A stretch of 64,000 nucleotides of DNA. Origin: Margaritifera margaritifera (Eukaryota; Mollusca; Bivalvia; Unionida; Margaritiferidae). Made by a program: the position numbers and the translations under genes. The notes below the pieces were generated by a model. The model worked only from the letters and a program-made list of their open reading frames with translations, was not told where the DNA came from and searched no databases. The stretch lies in assembly GCA_029931535.1 (NCBI GenBank), contig JAQPZY010001688.1, forward strand, positions 5,697,001 to 5,761,000, given 5' to 3'. How positions within the stretch are numbered: position 1 is the first letter of the stretch; every line of letters starts with the position of its first letter. Below are positions 47,100 through 57,719 of the stretch, piece after piece.

Positions 47100-47414
47100 C
47101 CCATTTAAATTAAAAAATGTATAGCTTAGACTTAGGAATTATATAAAATGCATCCGGATTTGTATTCGCTTCTGTCACTGTTTGTACTAACGTGCTACCA
47201 TTGCTCCTATTGACATTTTATGGTTTGGCTTTTAGCATCAAAATATATGTATCCTCTTAGGCACACAAGCACTCATGTTTCGCTCACGCTATTTACTAAA
47301 ACATTTTCTTTGGTATTAACCCTTGTGCTGAAAGACAATCATTTGTAAACTGGCTCAGTGAAGTCGGAATAATCAATTTTATGATTTATTCAGTATCCAT
47401 TTTTGGTGGTGAAT

Positions 47415-47693
47415 CTACTGACATCTTAAACATCTTCTGTAAAAGCATGCTGTAACAAATTGTAAGAGTTGAATATAACATTGCATGATTAATAGTGTTA
47501 ACAATGGTGTTTCTCTCACCTGCCATTTATTTGCTAAAAATTTGTAGAACTTGTTTGAAAACTTGCACACTTCGGTCTCTGCTTGTATCATTTCAGAAAA
47601 TGGATTCGTCGTTTTTTTTTTTTTTGTTTGTTTGTTTCTTTGCATAACTATTTTTACTGGTTGTTCTCTTTGAGGCTGCTTATCAGATACCAT
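47415..47693 (-). pseudogene. Small Lys-rich protein, unknown (paralogue 1)
   Basis: Starts MVSDKQPQREQPVKIVMQRN, is lysine-rich, then has NPFSEMIQAETEVCKFSNKF. The QPVK-x3-Q-[RK] pattern at its start recurs in the neighbouring gene to the right, so the two may be related. The last part of the frame is probably non-coding. Confidence 0.35.
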
Positions 47694-47708
47694 AGTTTTG
47701 CAAAAAGA

Positions 47709-48006
47709 TTACTTTGAATACATCAGTTCCAATCCTAAGGCAACAACTACACCACCTATCAAATAATACATTTTGTTTTAGCTAATTATACACTTCTATC
47801 ATGTCCTAGTTTAGCTTCTTGATCTTGTTTTAACTTTTCTGCTGGGTTTTTTTTTATTCCTGTGCACGTTCTCCAATTTATTTTCCAAGTTTGACACTAG
47901 TTTCAACTTTCTTCTTTTGTAAAGTTACCTTTACTGGTTGCTTTCCAACCATAATAATTTCTTCATTTTTTTTTTCATATAATTTTTGTTTGTCATTGCC
48001 TCCCAT
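47709..48006 (-). pseudogene. Small Lys-rich protein with C-terminal membrane segment, unknown (paralogue 2)
   Basis: Starts with ATG at 48004-48006 (MGGNDKQKLY...IIMVGKQPVKVTLQKKK). A stop follows after about 40 codons, then a lysine-rich part in broken frames. It ends with a hydrophobic segment, MYYLIGGVVVALGLELMYSK, before a stop at 47709-47711. A basic N-terminal part with a single C-terminal membrane anchor is a plausible original layout. Function unknown. Confidence 0.4.
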
Positions 48007-48163
48007 TTATTTTGCAACATAATTAACAGCTAACGTAAGGAGGAAATGATTTTTTAAAGTCTTTAGTTTGGACAAGAGTAGAAAATATATAAAAACCACT
48101 AAATAAAACAAACAAAAAGTAAAAGATAAAACATTCTCATCTTTTTTTTCCTTTATTTGGCAG

Positions 48164-49018
48164 GAGAAGTTTGTAATGATGTAAGTGAATTATATTATGA
48201 TTTAAGTAAGGACAATATTGCTGCTAAAAACGAAATTAATAAACTAAAAAAAGATTTTGAAGAGGTTATTCTCAAGGAGAAAATGTTAACAGATTATATA
48301 ATCCAGAAGAAGAAAGAGAAACAAGACGTCATGTAAATGCTGTTGATGTAGTAAATTCCAAAAGAATGTCAATGAAACCAGACGTTTAAATGTACAACAG
48401 GCAAATACATTAAAATAAATATATCAGCAATGTAAAGGATGCAAAAAGAAAGTCTCAACTGCAACAAATATTGCAAACTTACGAAAGTAAAAGAGCACAA
48501 ATAGTTGGACATTTAACAGATTAACAAAATATTTTTAGAAAAAAATATTAGTAACATTGATTTAAAAAAATTGAAGACAAATTACCATTTGGAGATAGTT
48601 TAAACAACAGAGGTGTAATAATTGCTGCTCTTTTTATAGATATATGAATGATAGCAATAATTCTTGGTAGAACGATAGCAAATTTTGTAAAAGCTTACCA
48701 GGTGGAGGTAGAGGAACGAGTGTTGGTGGTGGCGATAAAGGCAATACAGATACATTCGTTGACAAATTAAAAAGAGGTATGAAAAGTATTGCCAAGCACT
48801 TTGTTTGAGTTAGCTGTAAAAACAAAGCAACATCAGTGTATAGTATTATTGGTAGTGTAATAAGCTGGCTTTTTACATTAGCGGGGAAAGTGGTTTTTTT
48901 ATTAACTGATAATGCTCTTTTGCTAATTCTTCTTGCATTAATTATCTTGTTCTTTGGAACTGTACTAAAAGGTTTATTTTTGGCAACAAATAATAATTAT
49001 ACAATAAGTCACATTTAA
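48164..49018 (+). pseudogene. Coiled-coil, two-membrane-segment protein A (broken)
   Basis: The first part (48166-48336) is a coiled coil (AAKNEINKLKKDFEEVILKE). After breaks, SKRAQIVGHLTD appears near 48510, then a hydrophobic segment near 48630-48690, a Gly-rich linker (PGGGRGTSVGGGDKGN), FVDKLKRGMKSIAKHF, and a last segment, SIIGSVISWLFTLAGKVVF (48836-49018), that is strongly hydrophobic to its end. The order matches protein B at 53.8-54.4 kb. A polypyrimidine tract with CAG precedes the coil at 48140-48163 and could be a splice acceptor. Function unknown; probably membrane-inserted. The sequence after the stop resembles the end of PolB on the minus strand. Confidence 0.6.
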
Positions 49019-49770
49019 TCGATTTCAAAAAGTAAATTACACGAAGGAAAAAAATGACGAAAGTCTTGTTATCCAATGAACCGAAACTGTGCATGTTTTA
49101 AAAGACACAGCTCACCAAAGTATTCAAATCTAATAAGAAACAAAGAAACAAGCGTTAATAATATGTCTATGTTTGGGCTCGGAAGCGGTAGGGCCTAATA
49201 ATTTCTCATTTTTACAAAACAGGTTATACTCTCATAGCTGGTGGTAAATATTATGGTAATCTAGATTATGGATTAAAACATTAGGAATATCTGAATTAAA
49301 AAGTTATGAACTGAAATCCGCCTCAGTCGCTTCACTCGTGACGCTATGCATAATAATTTCTTTGGTAATGACTATAGCCTCTTGTATTCATGTTTGTTTC
49401 TTTTTTCTAAATTTTAGTTTGGTGGCCTGAGCTAAGAGGCATATAGCCAATTTTTGTTTTTTCGTATGGTTGCTGCTTTTTTTAAAAAAAGATTTAAAAA
49501 AAGATTTGGTACTGGCCTATTCATGATATTTATTAAACTATTTTTGTCTCGTGAGGGATAGGGTGTTGATTTTTTAAAATAAAAATGACAATAAGGTTGT
49601 TTGTGAACTGGGCTAGAAATTATGACGTCGTACAACCTTGTTCCTTTTATTCATTTTTCTCTGGTATCGTGTTTTTATAAATATCCCCATTCAAACGTCA
49701 TGTAGATTCTCTAAAGTAATTACGTTTTCATGTTATGTTCTTCTCTTGTTTGTGTAATCATCCTATGCAG
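49019..49770. other. No gene recognised; PolB tail trace at left edge
   Basis: At 49020-49045 the sequence TTTCAAAAAGTAAATTACAC resembles 54429-54450, where it encodes the last residues of PolB on the minus strand. Otherwise AT-rich spacer. Confidence 0.4.
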
Positions 49771-49774
49771 CTTT

Positions 49775-50745
49775 ATACCCTTGAGAAAGGAATCGATAGA
49801 TTACGAAAGCGCTTGAACTGGTTTCACGTGAGAATACACTGTCATTTATCAGTGTTTGTCTTATATATAAAATGTCCTGACCATTCATGATCTTTATGAT
49901 CCAGTGCAATTTCGAAAGACTGTTATTGGCTGTGTGATTAGATAGATAAATAGATAGTGCACCGCTATAGATGTCGTCCGTTAAAACACGATCTCATCGC
50001 AATGTGGTAGATAACCAGTTCACGCCAAGCAGTCAAGCAGCATAGTGCTATTGTAAAAATTCGTTCGCTTTATTAGTAAATAATAGATCCCGTTCTTAAC
50101 ATGTAGTTATTTTTTTTTTAATATTGTGTGTGTGTGTGAGAGAGTGCGTGTGTGTGTTTCGTTTTCTTTAGTTTAGAATGTTTCAATATTCTAGATGCTT
50201 TATCTCTTCTGCGCCAAAATGTAAATATTTATTGTTTTGCATAAAATTTTAATCATGTTGAAAAGATTTTAAGTGAGTTGCCTTTATCTGTTATAATACT
50301 TATGTTTCATATTTTATCTTGTTAAACTAAATTTTACATTTTTGGAACGATTTATCTTCTTTGTGCAATTCATTTGTTCCATTTTTCGAACTTTTGCTGG
50401 CACTACATAGCCACTTTCGTGCTGAGGTGCCATAAAATACTACATACATACATACATACATACATACATACATACATACATACATACATACATACATACA
50501 TACATTATTGTTGTAATCGTGTCACTCTGTGTGTCTGTGTGTGTGATCGTCCTCTGAGCAAGTCCTTACTTTAGGTCGAAACGTGAGGAAACTTTGTTAT
50601 GTAACCCGCGCCGTTGTCCAACTTTTTTGATATATATATATACCCGATATACACGAGAACGGCGCCGTTGCAAAAGAGTTTCTGAACATTTCGAGCTAAT
50701 CAATCTCTTCGTCAGCGTTAGAGACAACTTACAAAAATCAAACAA
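49775..50745. other. Penelope-like 3'-end motifs (possible degenerate hammerhead cores)
   Basis: Three phrases resemble the CTGA-x-GA ... GAAA signature found at ends of Penelope-like elements: plus strand near 49781-49825 (TTGAGAAAGGAATC...TTACGAAAGC), plus strand near 50550-50590 (CCTCTGAGCAAGTCC...GGTCGAAACGTGAGG, with CCTC/GAGG able to pair), and minus strand near 50740-50685 (CTGACGAAGAG...CTCGAAATG). No Penelope reverse transcriptase is visible here. Tentative. Confidence 0.3.
50441..50505. repeat. (CATA)n microsatellite
   Basis: About 16 tetranucleotide units. Confidence 0.97.
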
Positions 50746-52775
50746 ACACAAAAGCTGAGAAACGACCTGAACCTGAGACTAACATATGTGCTATATATTG
50801 TCCCTGCCTGAACTATCTGCATGTTTGAATGACAGGGAAATTGACAGCAAAAGAGTTAAATAATGATAAGGAAAAAATATCAATCTGATAAAAAATAGTA
50901 TAAAAATGTGCCAACTATATGTGTTGGGATCAGAAGAGCATATGTTGAAAAATATAATCTTTGGTGTGGTGATGCGCGTAAAGAATAATTATTACAGCTT
51001 ATAGTTTCGAAATAGTATATAACCTGGCATTCGGTGTTCTCGCTATACTTAACAAAATACTAACCGTAAATACAAAAAACCCAAAACAATAAATTGACCT
51101 TATAAAGAAAGCTGTCGTATTTGTTTATTTATCACCTATCCCCAAATCTATGTATGTAGCAAATGTTGTAAATGATGACAATTATGTATAAATAACATCA
51201 GACGCAACATAAAGTGTCAACCGCCATTTAAATTGAAACTTTTATATTCTCGCGGTAAATGGTGTAATCTCTGTTCAAAAGCTGAAAGAGGTTATGAAAT
51301 GAACACAAATGTCAGCAATAACACACTGAATCTTCTTCCGAAACCGAAAATCTGAAATAATGAATTTCGCAAGTGTATATATATATTTACAGTCATTCTT
51401 AGTCTATAATATTTTTTCTTTTTTCTTTTTCAAATTAGTCTTTGGAGAGGAAGTAAAAACACCTGGAAATACGGTCTCCCCTCAATACTCAAATTTCTGA
51501 CTACCTGAGATCAATGGGAATAGGCATCACCACCGCCACAACAACCACCACCACCTCACCCCTCCGACCCCCCAACGCTCACTTGACATAAAGAATAAAG
51601 AACGTGCAAACAATCAACAACCTCTATAGATCTTATCGGCAACTTTCGACTCTTCTTGACTTCTGTTCTCATATACAATTAGATAGGTATGGACAGTTCT
51701 GAGACAGCAAACCGGGTTAAACATCTTCGTAACTGTATAAGCGAACATATTAAGAAAAACCTGATAAATCGCTGTCAGCCGGTTAAACCGGTTTAAACAT
51801 CATCGTACCCATATACAAGAACATCTCTAGAGCACTTGTAAATTTAAAATGCATAACAAAAATTCCAGAAATTTCAATAACAGCACATCCAGTTTATTTT
51901 ATAGTACTCTGTCACATCAACTCCCTTGAATACTCATATTTTATTATAAAACGAATCCACTCGAGTGCTGGGCCACATTCTAATCTATTTATTGTGCAGG
52001 AAAAAAACTAATATGTTACATATTAGTTGCTTTTTTTCCCTGACAGAAACTCACTATGTTTCGAAGTCGATGAAACTCCAGCAGAATACATTAGGCCCTA
52101 TTTATTAGAACAAAGATTACCATCAAAATGGAGAGAAAAAAACAGCAATATAACGAGTATTTTAGACAAAGACACCAAAATTCAGAGACAACATTAAATT
52201 AGACACAATATTAAAGATAATCCATGTTCCTTCAATTGATTTTTATCGTAGATGACTAAACTTCACTCATTATCATGTTATACTATGTTCATTATTTGAT
52301 TTGCCTGATCCTGAGTAACAAAGAAAATGTTTGCACTGAACAAATACTAGACAAATGATAGCCAGTAAAAACAGGTTTTAAAATGCAAAAATGCCATAGA
52401 TTAAAGAAATAGAAGAACAGAAAAAAAGCTAAAGCACTCATTGCCACTAGCATGATCTTGAACAGTATTGTCTAATCTGTTTTTCAAGTTCGGCGCATAC
52501 TCCGGTAATGATAATAATTGTAACAAGTGCGGTTGAAGGCACAAATTCACCAACAACAAAGCAATGAGTACACATTTATTTATTAAGCATTGTTTTCCTT
52601 TCTCAGTATTTTCAAATTTCTTATGTTCAGTTGGTTGTTTGAAATATATATGTTTGAACGTTCTCAAACTAACTTTCAATGTACAGAGAGACAAACCTAG
52701 GATATGTGACAAACTAACTCTCAATGTAAATAGAGACAAACCTAGGATATGTGACAAAAATCTGGTGAAGTATCT
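50746..52775. other. No gene; one 46-bp tandem duplication
   Basis: AT-rich spacer. At about 52673-52757 the phrase GAGACAAACCTAGGATATGTGACAAA (given as GAGACAAACCTAGG plus ATATGTGACAAA) occurs twice, 46 bp apart. A (CCA)n-like patch lies near 51535-51560. Confidence 0.45.
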
Positions 52776-52779
52776 AATT

Positions 52780-53165
52780 CCATTTTTGAAGTGTTGTAAT
52801 TATTTCGGTTATTTGTAAACTGTATAAGTTGTTGATTGGAAGAAATTGGTTAATTATTGATGTCACAATATGAACTGCGACATCCGACAATGATTTTGAA
52901 ATTGTAGCAGCTCTAGCATTTATGAAGATTTCATACATCTTTTTGATTTGTTTCTCGTCCATTTGTACCAACTGATTTTCAAGTTTTTATCCGTGGCCTC
53001 TTTGTCTGTTTTATTTTCAATAGCTATCTTCAAATCTTGTTTGCACTCTTCCAATTCGGTATATAAAAAATGGGGCTATTCGTCTTTTGACGATACTACG
53101 TAATTGCTTTTCTTTCTCTTCTATAAAACCCAATTCTTTTTTTGAGTTGTGAAATTTCCATTTCT
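52780..53165 (-). pseudogene. Small coiled-coil protein of the PolB region, unknown
   Basis: Minus-strand remnant beginning MEISQLKK. After two frame changes it continues with TELEECKQDLKIAIENKTDK, VQMDEKQIKKMYEIFINAR and SKSLSDVAVHIVTSIINQFL. A charged coiled coil is followed by an amphipathic or hydrophobic end. It diverges from protein B just to the right. No function can be assigned. Confidence 0.45.
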
Positions 53166-53289
53166 TAACTATTTGAAGAAAAAAAACCCAAAGTCTATGG
53201 CGTTTTCAAAATGTTGCTCCAAGTAAAGAAACTAGTATTTCACGCCACATTATTGATATTTACAAAGGGGACATAAGGGAAGGCCTTGG

Positions 53290-54393
53290 CTTGAATCAGT
53301 TTTAATGCAAGTTGGAAAGAAACAGTGTTAGAATACAAGACAAAAACACTGGAAAGTTAGTTAGGATGTCCAAGAAAGGAAATATTAAATTTATGCTAGC
53401 ATCCAGCACATTAGCACGTAAAACTGTTAGGAACTAATTAATCAAACTAGGTTGAGCAAAACAAGTTGATAGATGGGTGCTTCCTATTAACGCTATGTAT
53501 CCAAGCTCCAGCGTCTATGATATATAACCTAAATATCTGCTTGCACCAACTTGTTGTTCCAAGACAACACATACAAGTCCCTGAGGAAAAAGAGATCATC
53601 TGAGAGATACACATGAGCCATTTGATGAACAGGTAAGGGAAGTATTGACTATAATTGACCATTACCTTGGAACAATTCAGTGTGGACAACTTCCACCTGC
53701 GGTGAAAATAATATTCACTACAGAAGTGGAAAGAAATTAAAAGGGCTTTGCAAATCCCGTAGAAGTAGTCATATCAAAAATAGAATTCATGAATTCTGAT
53801 GTTGAAATCTATGAAAAACAGATAGAAGAGTTAAGAAATAAAACACCAACAAAGAAACAGACTCAAACAAAAAGGCTGTATCGCAAGAACAGCTGGAAAG
53901 TTGTGAAAGTAAAAAAAAAATAGTTGGACATCTAAAACAGTTTGAAAGCAAATTTAGAGAAAATACTGAGAAAATAAATTCGAAAGTTAGGGAATAAATA
54001 CCATTAGGTGAAAAGTTGAAACAACTGTTTAAAGAAAAGGATATAACAATAGCTGCTATAGCTTCCGGGATAGTAATGACTATATCATCAATTGCTCTAT
54101 AAATTCTAAATTTTGTAAAAGGTTCCACGGGTGATGGAAGCGGAACAAGTTGTGGTAGTGATCAATCAGGGGGTAAAGATGATTCGTACCTTGACAAAAG
54201 GGCTTTAAAAATCCACTGGTAATTATTTTTTTCTTTAGCCAAGAAAGCAGCAGCTTTGTCTGGAATTTTAGATAGTGTGATAAGCTGGTTTTTGGAAGCA
54301 GCTCAACAAATTGTTTCCTTCTTAGCTGAACATGTTATTTTGATGGTCTGGGCATTCGTGACTTTGTCATCTGCATTTTTGATGAAAGGTTAA
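53290..54393 (+). pseudogene. Coiled-coil, two-membrane-segment protein B (broken)
   Basis: Paralogue of protein A. Its first part (53330-53780) includes KLVRMSKKGNIKFMLASS and EQVREVLTIIDHYLG. The coil DVEIYEKQIEELRNK (about 53800) follows, then ESKKKIVGHLKQFESKF (about 53900), a hydrophobic segment ITIAAIASGIVMTISSIAL (54040-54100), a Gly-rich linker (GSTGDGSGTSCGSDQSGGK), LAKKAAALSGILDSVISWFL, and a second hydrophobic segment ending at TAA 54391-54393. Stops at 53997, 54101 and 54220 and frame changes make it dead. It converges with the PolB C-half, the two stops being 34 bp apart. Confidence 0.62.
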
Positions 54394-54426
54394 AGAAATC
54401 AGCTACGAGCGTTATAGGTTAGTAAG

Positions 54427-55745
54427 CTATTTCAAAAAGTAAACTACAGCAGCTCCTTCAAATATTAGCATCAAAATTAATAATTGTTTGCTTATTTCAT
54501 ACACGTTGTCATTTGGATAGTCACTAGCGTCATAGAACTTGATGTTACATTTCATGCCTCTATACAAGTTTTCTGTATTAACATGGATGCATAAAGAATC
54601 CGTATCAGTTTTGAGTAGTCGAATTCTATCACGATGTTTATTTTTGAGCTTGCGATCGTAAATTTCGTAAATCAACCATTTGATAACTCTAACACAATAA
54701 ATCCAATATGGACCGGTTTGGCTACTTTGATCTTTTTGATTTTTAGACCAACTAGGATCAAATCTTCATCTTGTATTGTTCTCCTGGCAAATAATATATC
54801 TTTTTGGCATTTGAAACATTTATTTTTATCTTTACTAAGTTTTTTTCCTGAGATTTCATATCTGTTTACCTAAAACAGGGTTATTCATTAATTTCAAAAA
54901 ATCTTTCTCGAAATCATTGTAAGTTTTTTCTCTCAGACTAGTATAAGGTTTAAGCCACGGTTGCTGTTCAAACAAGGCAACGCTGTGTATTTTTATGTTT
55001 TTAACCTAGCTGTATTCAAAGATTTAAGTTTATGTAATGTATCACAAACTTTTCCTTGCTTTTCAATGTACACAATAAGTTTCGTTTGGTACAGGTAGTT
55101 TTGTACCCTAGCAATCATTTTTTCATTTCTTTTGCAACTCTAATACATCATTTTCCTCTGGAACATGTTTTTCCTGTGATCGAGGGTAGTCCTTCAAATG
55201 ACCGCACAAATGGAATGAAATCTCCAAATCTACTTGCTATCTGGTATTTCCAACAGATTTTTCTATTTATCAATTTGTTTATGAGTTGCCAATCTTAAGT
55301 CGATGACTGGCATGTATTAGCTCATGGTCTATTCGTAAAGATGTGTGGCTTCGAGGTACATGATATATAAATTTTTTGTGCTCATCTGATTCTCCATTAC
55401 TTTTTATATTGCCATCTTCGCCTGCTTATGATTCATGGTTGACTTTAGCATGCCTACGTGATATCATACTAATTCTACCACGAATTCCACTTCAATAATC
55501 AGAAACATATCGTTGTCTGTCAAAAAGTCTAATTGGACACCTGATATTTTGAAATTAGCATAACGATCTAGCCATTGTGCACTGTTATAGTGAACAGGGT
55601 CTAGTTTGTAATATTTCATGCAGATATTTCTAAATTCATACAAATGTCACACACACTTAAAGTATCCAGGTAATATTTGTGTAGTATTTCTAAATTCATA
55701 CAAGTATCACACACAATTAAAGTATCCACGTAATATTTGTGTAGA
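54427..55745 (-). pseudogene. DNA polymerase B, C-terminal half (broken, separate copy)
   Basis: Reading from 55745 to 54427: a duplicated 60-bp piece, then YEFRNICMKYYKLDPVHY and VQLDFLTDNDMFLIIEVEF (about 55600-55490), ISMIS and FIYHVPRS-like pieces (55480-55330), LKDYPRSQEKHVPEENDVLE (about 55210-55140), VALFEQQPWLKPYTS and FEKDFLKLMNNPVLGK (54990-54870), HIGFIVLELSKWLIYEIYDR (about 54715-54655) and the catalytic motif C, LLKTDTDSL, near 54620. It ends at TAG 54427-54429. These match the palm of Polinton/adintovirus-type PolB in order. Five or more breaks. Its first 30 or so residues overlap the end of the N-half at 46.2 kb. Confidence 0.82.
55625..55745. repeat. 60-bp tandem duplication inside PolB C-half
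   Basis: Two copies of a unit containing TTTCTAAATTCATACAA and TTAAAGTATCCA, with about 90 percent identity by eye. They lie at the junction of the PolB remnant with the LINE. Confidence 0.9.
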
Positions 55746-56950
55746 TCTCTTAATACGATTCGTGGCAAATACAGATTGGGTAGCAGACCAGGGGGTCTTA
55801 CTCCAGTTATATCAGACTTTCTTAAGATCTATGACTCGATTGTGCACGGATCAGCTCGCAAGTCTTACCTACAGATGTTTGATCCGATACATAATCATGG
55901 ACTTAGATTTTGTGTGGGCGCATTTAAAACTTCCCCGGCAGAAAGTCTCTGTGTTGAGGCAAGTGAACCATCATGTTATCTCAGACGATGGAAATTCGCT
56001 CTTCCGTAGAAGTGGCGACAAGTAATCTTGCCAATATACAAAATTATCCATTCCCATATTACCACCTTGGGGATTAACACCCCACCCCGCCAAAAATGAA
56101 TCGTTGCTATTAAAAAGTCATTTTCCAATCCTCTTTTGTTTTCATAGTAGATCAAATGAAATCATAGCTTCCTATCGGAACCATATGTCCCTGTATACAA
56201 ACGTTAGTAAAATGGAGTCAACATTGCAGTTACTGTTGCAGCACCCAGTGGCACCATCTCGAGGGAGTTACCTCATAAAGCCTCCCTTTTTACCATAGAA
56301 ATTACAGCCATACTTAAAACTTTGAACTGCATAGAAATCTACTATACAACAAATTTCATCATCTCTTCTGATTCCCTTTCCACTCAGAAAACCTTATCGT
56401 TGACTACCTGATAATATCCCAAACCTTACAGAAGCATGATCTGCTCATAAAATCTGGAAAAAGCATTCTATACTATTGGCTGCCTAGTCAAATTTGTACT
56501 ATGGATACTGAAGTGGGGGGGGGGGGGGGCTAGATAAAGCAGCAAAAGCTACAGTCTCCCGTTACTGAATGGAAGATTCCATATCGACGCTTCAAATATT
56601 ATATAAATCTTTATATTCTATATACTGGGCCATATATTTTTAATGATACTCCACAATCAAGCTTCAGAACATCAAACCCATCATTAGAGAGTGGAATCCT
56701 TGGTATAGAACAAATCGCAGAGGCGATGTGGTATTGTGGCACTCGCGTATAGGACACACATACCTGACTCATGTATACCTCCTGAAGGGTAAACCTTTAC
56801 CAGAGTGCACACCTTGCCAGAGTCCAATGACAGTAGAACACATTCTTTTCGAGTGTCTCTGCCTCCAACCTGGACTTTTTAAAAGAATGCGGTTTATATA
56901 ACAAATGTTTGCCCTATATTTTAATCATTTTATATTACTTACCTTTATCG
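55746..56950 (+). mobile_element. LINE 3' fragment with RNase H (I/Jockey-like)
   Basis: Broken 3' part of a non-LTR element ORF2. First comes the RT tail (55780-56010: IVHGSARKSYLQMFDPIHN, GLRFCVGAFKTSPAESLCVE). An RNase H-like stretch follows (about 56185-56560: MSLYT-x-VSKMEST-like, a LNCIEIST helix, SGKSILYYWLPSQ). The C-terminus near 56700-56880 reads RIGHTYLTHVYLLKGKPLPE and CTPCQSPMTVEHILFEC, a C-x2-C...H...C knuckle. Several stops and a G-run at 56515-56529 break it. The RNase H suggests the I group, but the clade call is tentative. Confidence 0.75.
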
Positions 56951-57282
56951 TTTATTTTACATACCGTTTGAAGATGTCTGACATCCTTATCTTTGATCTT
57001 GTGTGACAATATGTTTACTTTTCTTTGGAAGGGTTTATCTTGCTAAAAAAAATTTTTTCCCATCTTGACATTTTTTAAAACTAAAATGGGTTGTGCCCAC
57101 ATACAGCAACAGCAGGTAAAAATAAGGTAAAACAGGTAAAATAAGGTAAAATGGATATACCAAAAATAAGTGCTAGTGCACATTGGAGCAAAAGTTATCT
57201 CCCCTTGAACAGGCAACTGTACAATCCCTAGCCTTTTAGTACAGTAGTAGTAAGATAAATAAGATCCCCTGTGATCATCGGC

Positions 57283-57284
<2 letters not shown>

Positions 57285-57363
<79 letters not shown>
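57285..57363. repeat. (GA)n microsatellite
   Basis: About 39 units, pure purine on the plus strand. Confidence 0.98.
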
Positions 57364-57368
<5 letters not shown>

Positions 57369-57656
57369 CCACAGGAGTATTATAATAGATGAAAGATGAA
57401 GAGTTATGAAAGTGTTAAGAAGAATGAAAAAAAATACAATATTTATTACAGAAGGATGAAAACGATATACGGGTGTTTGAAAGACATTTAATAAAGAAAA
57501 CACAAGAATGATGTAGTTTCTTAAAAATAATATCTTCCTTTCACAGCAGAAAAACGAAGATAGGGCAATAAAGCTTACGTTTATGTAACTAAAGAAAACT
57601 GAAGAAAAAGAAAATGGTTCTTTGCTCGAAACAACTGTCCAAACTATTTTTTAGTG

Positions 57657-57660
<4 letters not shown>

Positions 57661-57718
<58 letters not shown>
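57661..57718. repeat. (CT)n microsatellite
   Basis: About 29 units, complementary to the (GA)n tract about 300 bp to the left. Confidence 0.98.

Positions 57719-57719
<1 letters not shown>

Noticed and set aside
46278..55745. A single inversion splitting one PolB gene
   Set aside because: The two halves overlap by about 30 diverged residues, so two copies explain the data better. Kept as an alternative to test.
57043..57503. Ser-Leu repeat proteins on the minus strand
   Set aside because: Translation of the (GA)n microsatellite.
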